From NCBI GenBank assembly GCA_963995525.1, contig OZ023205.1, forward strand, positions 47,793,748 to 47,857,747: a stretch of DNA of 64,000 nucleotides, read 5' to 3'. Source of the DNA: Escarpia spicata (taxonomy: Eukaryota; Annelida; Polychaeta; Sabellida; Siboglinidae). A program made the translations under genes and the position numbers. Under the pieces are notes generated by a model. It was given only the letters and a program-made list of their open reading frames with translations. It was not told the DNA's origin and searched no databases. Shown in pieces: positions 57,488-64,000 of this stretch. Every line of letters starts with the position of its first letter. Position 1 is the stretch's first letter.

Positions 57488-60400
57488 TTACTTCGATTTA
57501 ACATTCTCAGTTCCTGTAGGACTACCAACAACCCAATACGCTAAGTTACACTGATTCGTAATAGACGATTCAAGCAATGCTTCAGATTCCTCTTTGTCTT
57601 CGACACTGTCACTGTTTTTCTTCGCAAATCCCATTCTGGCCACCATTTTTCTAAATACCCCAGCCTTCACTGCTCCTACGCCACCGTCGTGTGCACCTGC
57701 TCCAGTATGTCCGGTACTGGAACGATATTGTGTATTAGTATATTTATTTAAAGAGAAACAGTGCGATATCTAGTCCTTTACTCCCTGGTAGACATGTATC
57801 CTCATATAATTTGACGGCATACAAATTATTAGAGCCTATACGCAGACTGATTTTGATTGGTAGTAACATGCCAGCGTGAACAAAGGCTACGATGTGCTGG
57901 GTCAAGCTAGAACAGTCGCATAATAAAGTCTATTGAACGAAAAGAGTTAAAAAGAAAACTTAATAACAAAAGCTAAGGGCAACGAGTCGTGAGCACTTTG
58001 ATTAGCGTTTCCTGGAATTACCATTATAAGCATTGCAAGACTTTAAATGTTTTATGTTAAATGAAAAAATATTGTTAATGCAACACAACCATTTCCGTCG
58101 GATTGGTGTAATGCAGTATACACATAATTGTTGATGTAGATTTCTGGCCAATAATAGAGCGATCCATGAAATTCGGTAGTAGTGTGTTCAACTTATTTTC
58201 TAATTAACCACTGATATATTTTTTATTATAGTTGCAAATAGTTAGTTTGTATTAACTCTTTTAGAGGCAAAACACTTAAGGTTACCCTATATTTGCCTTT
58301 CAAGCAACTTTTTTCAGTTGTATTACCCTGAATCATCTCTCAGGCCTGGTGTGGTGATAGAATGAAGTCGAAGTTCGCTGAATCAGGTATACTACGTCCC
58401 ACTTGCGGTCTAGATTGTGGGAACCAGCATACGTCAGAGCCAGTGCAAGAAAATACTACCAATATCATTATTTAGACTTTGGTATTTTGTATATTAGGCC
58501 ATGGGCCAGATATGCTCCTCGTGCACCCCCCACAACTCTACCAACCCATGTTTTTTTTTAGCTTTGGGGTCTCTTGATTTCATGTGGTAACAGAGAAAAA
58601 GTTGGGTCTCACTACCCATTTCCAACCTATCTTGGATGGTACCCTGAAATATTGTATTTCTCATCAATGTCGCGTGGTATTTAATCACTCACACTACAAT
58701 CGTCATTGTATAGTCATGTATGTCTCAATATGTACTTGTGATATGTCAAATGGAAGGTTTTCATCTGCTGATCATTATAATAGCATTCAATAAATATCTT
58801 CTATTATGGCATGTGCCCTAATTAGCATAGAATAACTATACTCCATTCTCACTCGTGACCGCATAGATGACATCATAATTTGTGTTAAATATATCAATTT
58901 TCTTTGATCCCATGGCCTCTTTAAGATCAAAATAATAATGCATAACACTCTGCAGCATCATATCTTTCATTTGATACCAGAATTGTCTTTCTGCCATTAC
59001 AAATGGATTAGATATGATGCATCAAAGATAACCGTAGTGTCGCGGATCAAGTGGCGAAAGCAAAGATAACCATGGATATGGATGGCATACATGTCAAAAC
59101 TGTCTAGATTATGTGTGTGTTTTCAGGTATACATTTACGCCATATTAATTTCAGATGCATAAAACAAAGCACTACATATTTCATATAATATACATGTATA
59201 TTAGCTTAATATGGTATCCAAAACTCGTGAATTAAGATGTGACAAATGTCAACAGCACAGAAAAATCGAAAGCCAGTATCTCAAAATATGATAATTCAGT
59301 TTAAAGCGAATTACGTATGTATGACATTCATTTAAATGCTAGCCATTGATAAAACAAAATGTAGGTAGATGCCAAAAAGTTATTCACATCTTAATTGTAT
59401 GCAATGCCATACAACATCTAGGTTGATGTACGGACACTTGCCAAACATTGATAGCTACTTAGTCACATTTTGATGCTGTCATAATCACTGTCACTGTCAG
59501 CATATAGTCCCATCCCATCAGACATGTTCATGTCAGACTCGTCATCACTATCAGTGTGGTCGGGGTCTACCTGAGCTATATCAGCCAGTTCACGTGGCAG
59601 CACATCTTCATCATACCAGAGTGGCTCAATGCTTCAATTACTGATGTTCCAGCCATGGTTTCTGCTCACCTTGTGGACGTCAGGCTCAGGAATATGTGCA
59701 CTCTTCCATATGAAAACTAAACTTGATAGTTGACTCTTCTGACATGCTGGGTGAGACTGCGATTGCATGATGGTAGATTGGCCATGTCAATATCAACTGA
59801 AGGAATAACACGGTTATCCTTGGCACACAGCTCATTGATACGAATAAACTTTTGACACATTTGATGCTCTACCATACACAGCACAAGAGAAGCTGTCCAG
59901 CTCAGTAATCCTTTTTCAGGTAGGTCCCATGTATCTCCCAGCTTCTTGAGTACATGAATGTATTTAGGAATATTCAGTAGAGGTTTCTCTGGTTTGAGTT
60001 TGCCAATCCCTCGGAAAGCACTAGTGCTGACACATCTACTGAAAGCATACAGAACCATCAGAACCGTACATTTGTCTTGGCCGAGATCAACTCCTAATTT
60101 GCTGACATCAAGCAATCTTTGCTTATTTCCTACACCAGTGTCAAACAAGATGGTGATGTCTCCAATTGATGCAGCATAGTGTAGAAGAACGAAGAAGATG
60201 TTTGAATCTGGGCTCTTCATAAAGAACGAATCGGTAATTCCTACTCCTCGAGTAATTAACATAGAGAATAACTCTTCAGTCAGTTTCCTGTGATGACTTC
60301 AGAAGGGGCAGTTCATGGGTTACTGTCGTTCGGCCATCATTGGAAGTCAGCATAGTGGCATTCTCCTCATATATGAAGATCACTTGTCTTCCATGCAGTT

Positions 60401-63400
60401 TTGATGCGTATCCATCACTCTGCCACAGCTTCAGAAGCAGTTTGAAGAACTGACACTTGTTTTTACCATTGGACAAGGATGATTTTCAATCAGGTAGCCT
60501 CTTGGTTGCCTCTCCTGTCAGAATCAGCTTCTCTCTAGTGTGGCCGACTCCTTCAGGTTGAGCGACCTCTCCTTTGTCCTTGTTTGAGATGGTATCTCAG
60601 GACAATCACCAGATTCCGCAGAATGATCATCACTGCCAACTTCCTGTAACATGATGCCATGAGCTGTGTGAACTAATCCTATCCTTTTCCTGTGAGATCA
60701 GTCAGAAGCTGTTCGAAATTTTAAAATTCTGAATGGAATATCGTTGGTCCTGGTGGTGACCTGACAATCTGGTATCTGGAGAGAAGAGTGGACGACTGCA
60801 TAACAGGTTGAGCCGGCGCTGTCTCCAGCTCCAATGAAAAGGAGTAACTTTCACAGTGTCCCATTCTTTTCAGGAGAATTACGAGTTTTTCACATTTGAA
60901 CATGTGACGCATGGACATGCTTATGAAAATGTGTTTTGGCAGCTTCCACGATCCATTGGTTGTTGCCCGGCAGATGTCCTGACCAATTGACAGAACAAGT
61001 CTCTTTGTGCGAGATGATGTGGGAGCTGCCATCCCAGTTATGACATAACATAAAATTTTTTGGAGTGTGTCTGATACGATAGTGTCAATTCTGTCACAAT
61101 TACGGGGAATTGGTGGCCATTTAAGATCAGGGGCTTCAGCAAACCCATCCTGGATAATCTGTCGAAGATACGTACCAGTGGTCTTGATAACATCAGTTGA
61201 TCCCAACTGGAAGGCATATTTCACGGCTGTGTTGATGTCAATTTGTGAAACATAGACTACGCTTGACTGGAACTTCCCCATATCGCAGAAGGATAGTCTG
61301 CCTTTGAAGGGTTCATGGGTTTCAAGTTTGAGTTTTAATTTATCACTCCGGAAATCAGGATTACTGTGCTCTGTATTCTTTAGGCTGGATATGTACACTT
61401 GTTGCAGGTCAGCCAATTTCATCACCTTCCGATCATGCAGGACATCCTTCTCCACCATGCAACATACTATGTCAAATCCCTTTTCATGGGCTTCCATCAA
61501 GTTGAACTGGTTAACACGTGCCTCTTTATCTGTACTTCGCCATTTCTCTGTTTTTTTGGCATATAGTTTATGCGGCAATTCTTGTGGAACTTGGCTTCAC
61601 AAGCAAACAGATCGTATCCTTGTGAGGAACTTCTCATCCTGTTTTATTTCTGCCATCGTCGCCACAGTCTTACAGTCATCAAATTCAAACTGACGTATGC
61701 CTTGACTTTTCCATGTGCCTTTCACTTTTACCTTCTTACGACCCTCTGATCCACAGAAAATACAGTCCAACTTGAAGATGATTTTATCACTTTCTGTGGA
61801 AGTTATGCGACTCGTACTTTGGGGTGTGGAGGCATCAGATGGTGGTGATGAGGTGAACGTCAGCCTGTCCATATTCATGATGAAACGTTTGTAGCATTCC
61901 CAATGGAAGCCATGATATTCCATCACTGTGTTGGGGATGAGCTTGCACGTGTCCTCCATCCGGTGGGTTGAAGTTGGATGTTCTCTTTGATCTCCTGCAA
62001 TTGTGCCAACTTCTTCTCTGCATCCCGCATAGCAGACATGAGTTGAAATTCTCCATATTTTAAGCCATTTACGTGAACTATACACGTAGGTTCGACAGTT
62101 TGATCACTTGTTCGTTTTCGTTTTAATGGTAAATACATACAAAGGTAGGTTTGCAATATCAGCAGGTCAAAGCAGGTAAAGCTTATCATTTATCATTACC
62201 CAACTGAAATAACATTTTAACTTATCGATATCTGTGAAGTTGACCTGAGGTATTCGTATAAGCTGCAATTGAAACTTAAATAATATAATATGAGACTTAA
62301 ATAATATCATATGAAACTTAAATAATATAACATGGGATACAACCTTGTGATCTCCGCATACCATGATGAAACATGTTAGAAAACTAGTATTCCAACTGCA
62401 AATATGTACCTAAATACTCCAAAAGAACGTAAATGACTTATAAAACAACACTATTATAGTCACTTCTTCATTACATTTTAAACAATCCATTGCTGATGGA
62501 GTACAATAATAAAAAGTGTCCTGGGTTACGCCTCTTGATCCGCGACACTACTGTTATCTTTGAAGCATCATATCTAATCCATTTGTAATGACAGAAAGAC
62601 AATTCTGGTATCAAATGAAAGATATGATGCTGCAGAGTGTCACGCATTATTATTGTCATCTTAAAGAGGCCATGGGATCAAAGGAAATTGATATATTTGA
62701 CAACAATAATGATGTCATCTATGCGGTCACGAGTGAGAATGGGGTATAGTTATTCTATACTAATTAGGGCACATGCCATAATATTAGATATGTATTGAAT
62801 GTTACTATAATGATCAGCAGTTGAAAACCTTCAATTTGAAATATCACAAGTACATATTGAGACATATATGACTATACAATGACGATTGTGGTGTGAGTGA
62901 TTAAATACCACGCGACATTGATGAGAAATACAATATTTCAGGGTACCATCCAAGATAGGTTGGAAATGGGTAGTGAGACCCAACTTTTTCACTGTTACCA
63001 CTTGAAATCATCTTCAAGGGACCCCAAAGCTTAAAAAAACATGGGTTGGTAGTGTTGTGGGGGGTGCACGAGGGGCATATCTGGCCCATGGCCTTATATA
63101 CTTTGGAAGTTTCGCCGGCACAACATTCAATTTGCGAGCTATGTTTCGGAGATTATTAAAAAGCAATTTGGTGGGTAGTATATACTCAATTTCCAACAAT
63201 TTATTCGAGCATTATATTATAAAATGAGGAACAGACCAGGTCTGTTGAAGTTTCCGTTATTTCAAAAACGCACCCGGCAATTCCTGTAGCAGTGGCAGCA
63301 GTGGTTGTGGCGACAGCGCTGGTGATAGCGAGCCAAACGGCGGCGGCGGCGGCGGTGACGGCGACGATAACGACAGTGACGACGACGGCAGTGGCGGCGA

Positions 63401-63748
63401 CTGCCACAAAGGGTATCATACTGGTGCTGTTTCTGGGCGCGTTGGTGGTCAAATTGGTGATGGTCTTTCTCTGTATCGTACTGGTGCTATCTCCGGGCGC
63501 ACTGATGGTCAAAATAGTGCTGGTCTCTGTCTGCATCGTATTGGTGCTATCTCCGGGCGCACTGATGGTCAAAATGGTGCTGGTCCCTGTCTGTATCGTA
63601 CTGGTGCTATCTCCGGGCGCACTGATGGTCAAATTGGTGATGGTCTCTCTCTGTATCGTACTGGTGCTATCTCCGGGCGCACTGATGGTCAAATTGGTGA
63701 TGGTCTCTGTCGGAGTGAGACTCGTAATAGAGGCCTGGACTATGGATA
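57488..63748 (-). CDS. Mucin-like single-pass membrane protein, last two exons (5' part beyond window)
   Basis: The penultimate exon 63748-63274 follows the acceptor ccctgacag and encodes a Thr/Ser-rich stalk with about four 20-residue repeats (LTISAPGDSTSTIQTGTSTI). It then encodes a hydrophobic segment of about 34 residues (FVAVAATAVVVTVVIVAVTA and on) and ends at G/gtgcgt. The last exon 57716-57488, after cgttccag, encodes a tail beginning TGHTGAGAHDGGVG, a basic juxtamembrane-like KAGVFRKMVARMGFAKK and an acidic EDKEESEALLESS, then stops. Phases agree (2 nt carried, then 1). The topology suggests a glycosylated stalk outside and a short cytosolic tail. I do not recognise the family. The 5.6-kb intron holds a long-TIR transposon. 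Confidence 0.62.
58497..59055 (+). repeat. Left terminal inverted repeat
   Basis: About 560 bp, the reverse complement of 62529-63093. Matching landmarks include tcgcggatcaag at the inner end, gcatcatatctttcatttga in the middle and ggccatgggccagatatg at the outer end. Confidence 0.88.
59463..62138 (-). pseudogene. Broken gene of a long-TIR transposon (family recognised by motifs, unnamed)
   Basis: About 890 codons in several frames. The start at 62138 reads MYLPLKRKRTSDQ. Then come VMEYHGFHWECYKRF and LDCIFCGSEGRKK (Cys/His-rich, likely zinc-binding). Next are LVLSIGQDICRATTNGSWKL with PKHIFISMSMRHM, and RMGHCESYSFSLELETA. Near 60220 come SPDSNIFFVLLHY with ILFDTGVGNKQRLLDV, and then STSAFRGIGKLKP. 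It ends in an acidic tail (DADSDSDYDSIKM-like) stopping at 59463. I recall intact relatives with acidic boxes of SSQEE.D, SPDSD and GED.TSAF type, which look like metal-binding residues of a nuclease. Here they read SSQETD at a frame break, SPDSN and RCVSTSAF. Frame changes near 61985, 61600, 60720, 60270 and 59700, plus these substitutions, indicate a dead copy. Confidence 0.65.
62529..63093 (-). repeat. Right terminal inverted repeat
   Basis: Reverse complement of 58497-59055, with small indels (for example in the poly-T and ATT stretches). Confidence 0.88.
63410..63716 (-). repeat. 60-bp coding tandem repeat, about five copies
   Basis: On the + strand the unit is ctggtgctatctccgggcgc, then actgatggtcaaattggtga, then tggtctctctctgtatcgta. 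It is exactly 20 codons long and open on the gene strand (Thr/Ser-rich) and, by chance, on the other. Confidence 0.93.
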
Positions 63749-63774
63749 CTGTCAGGGCATAAAATCAGTGTTAT

Positions 63775-64000
63775 CAATTGGTGTTTTTAATGAAAAAGCA
63801 ATGCCAGTTGAGCCAATGACAACCAACATTACCCTGTCATATATCTCTGTATATATAAACAAAGCTTTGCCAGTTGAGCCAATGACAACCCTGTCATATA
63901 TTTGTATATAACAAACCTTCGCCAGTTGAGCCAATGACAACCAACATTACCCTGTCATATATTTGTATATAACAAATCTTTGCCAGTTGAGCCAATGACA
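63775..64000. repeat. Tandem repeat of about 53-70 bp, running off the window
   Basis: Unit gccagttgagccaatgacaa followed by ccaacattaccctgtcatat and atttgtatataacaaa. At least three full copies, with a deletion of caacattac in one. It lies in the intron upstream of the stalk exon. Confidence 0.85.

Larger units (their letters stand above)
58497..63093 (-). mobile_element. 4.6-kb transposon-like element with ~560-bp terminal inverted repeats
   Basis: Inverted copies at 58497-59055 and 62529-63093 begin GGCCATGGGCCAGATATG and run about 560 bp with moderate divergence and small indels. TTA flanks both ends (58494-58496 and 63094-63096), a possible 3-bp target duplication. Between them lies one gene-like region, 62138-59463, on the minus strand. 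The element sits in the last intron of the membrane-protein gene at 57488-63748. The superfamily is not clear to me. Confidence 0.75.

Noticed and set aside
63292..63762. Plus-strand frame with hydrophobic 20-residue repeats (CIVLVLSPGALMVK)
   Set aside because: It is the antisense of the Thr/Ser stalk exon. Splice sites and the paralogue at 31409-32115 support the minus strand.

Overview
The window is animal nuclear DNA. Genes are split by introns with standard GT..AG sites, intergenic DNA is AT-rich, and microsatellites, minisatellites and transposable elements are very dense. The mix of Mag/Steamer-type gypsy elements, CR1/L2/Rex1-like LINEs with ATTATT or ATTGT tails, a Penelope-like relic, Tc1, MULE and hAT relics and a tRNA-derived SINE head fits a marine invertebrate. 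A mollusc or another lophotrochozoan is my best guess, a cephalochordate or hemichordate is possible, and the species cannot be read from the sequence.

Four host loci are supported. (1) 459-3680, + strand: the last five visible coding exons of an FGD-family gene (FYVE domain plus second PH domain), whose upstream RhoGEF exons lie outside the window. (2) 21574-5819, - strand: a seven-exon class A GPCR whose exon phases all agree (825 codons plus stop). It has a third intracellular loop of about 355 residues, an intron at the end of TM6 and an acidic C-terminus. (3) and (4): two paralogous - strand 3' gene ends. Each encodes a Thr/Ser-rich stalk, one transmembrane segment and a short tail. The one at 31409-32115 is decayed. 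The one at 57488-63748 is open, with 60-bp coding repeats, and its upstream exons lie beyond the window.

Most of the rest is mobile DNA. The last GPCR intron holds a complete 4.4-kb gypsy element (6884-11269, identical 151-bp LTRs, 5-bp target duplication, broken ORFs) and an antisense LINE (about 11290-14897). An internally deleted Tc1 element sits in another GPCR intron (16767-17722). A second complete gypsy element (24315-30617, 339-bp LTRs) is inserted in a tandem repeat. A third, degenerate gypsy element (about 42200-49080) was split in its RNase H region by a LINE (43216-46860). A Penelope-like fragment lies at 40735-41250 and a MULE-like transposase relic at 54250-55260. A 4.6-kb element with terminal inverted repeats of about 560 bp (58497-63093) sits inside the last intron of locus 4.

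The two most unusual signals are these. First, eight tandem copies of a ~31-bp unit begin at the 3' end of GPCR exon 6, and every copy keeps a GT splice-donor-like core (14970-15192). Second, the long-TIR element carries a degenerate gene of a transposon-associated family that I recognise by its motifs but cannot name with confidence.
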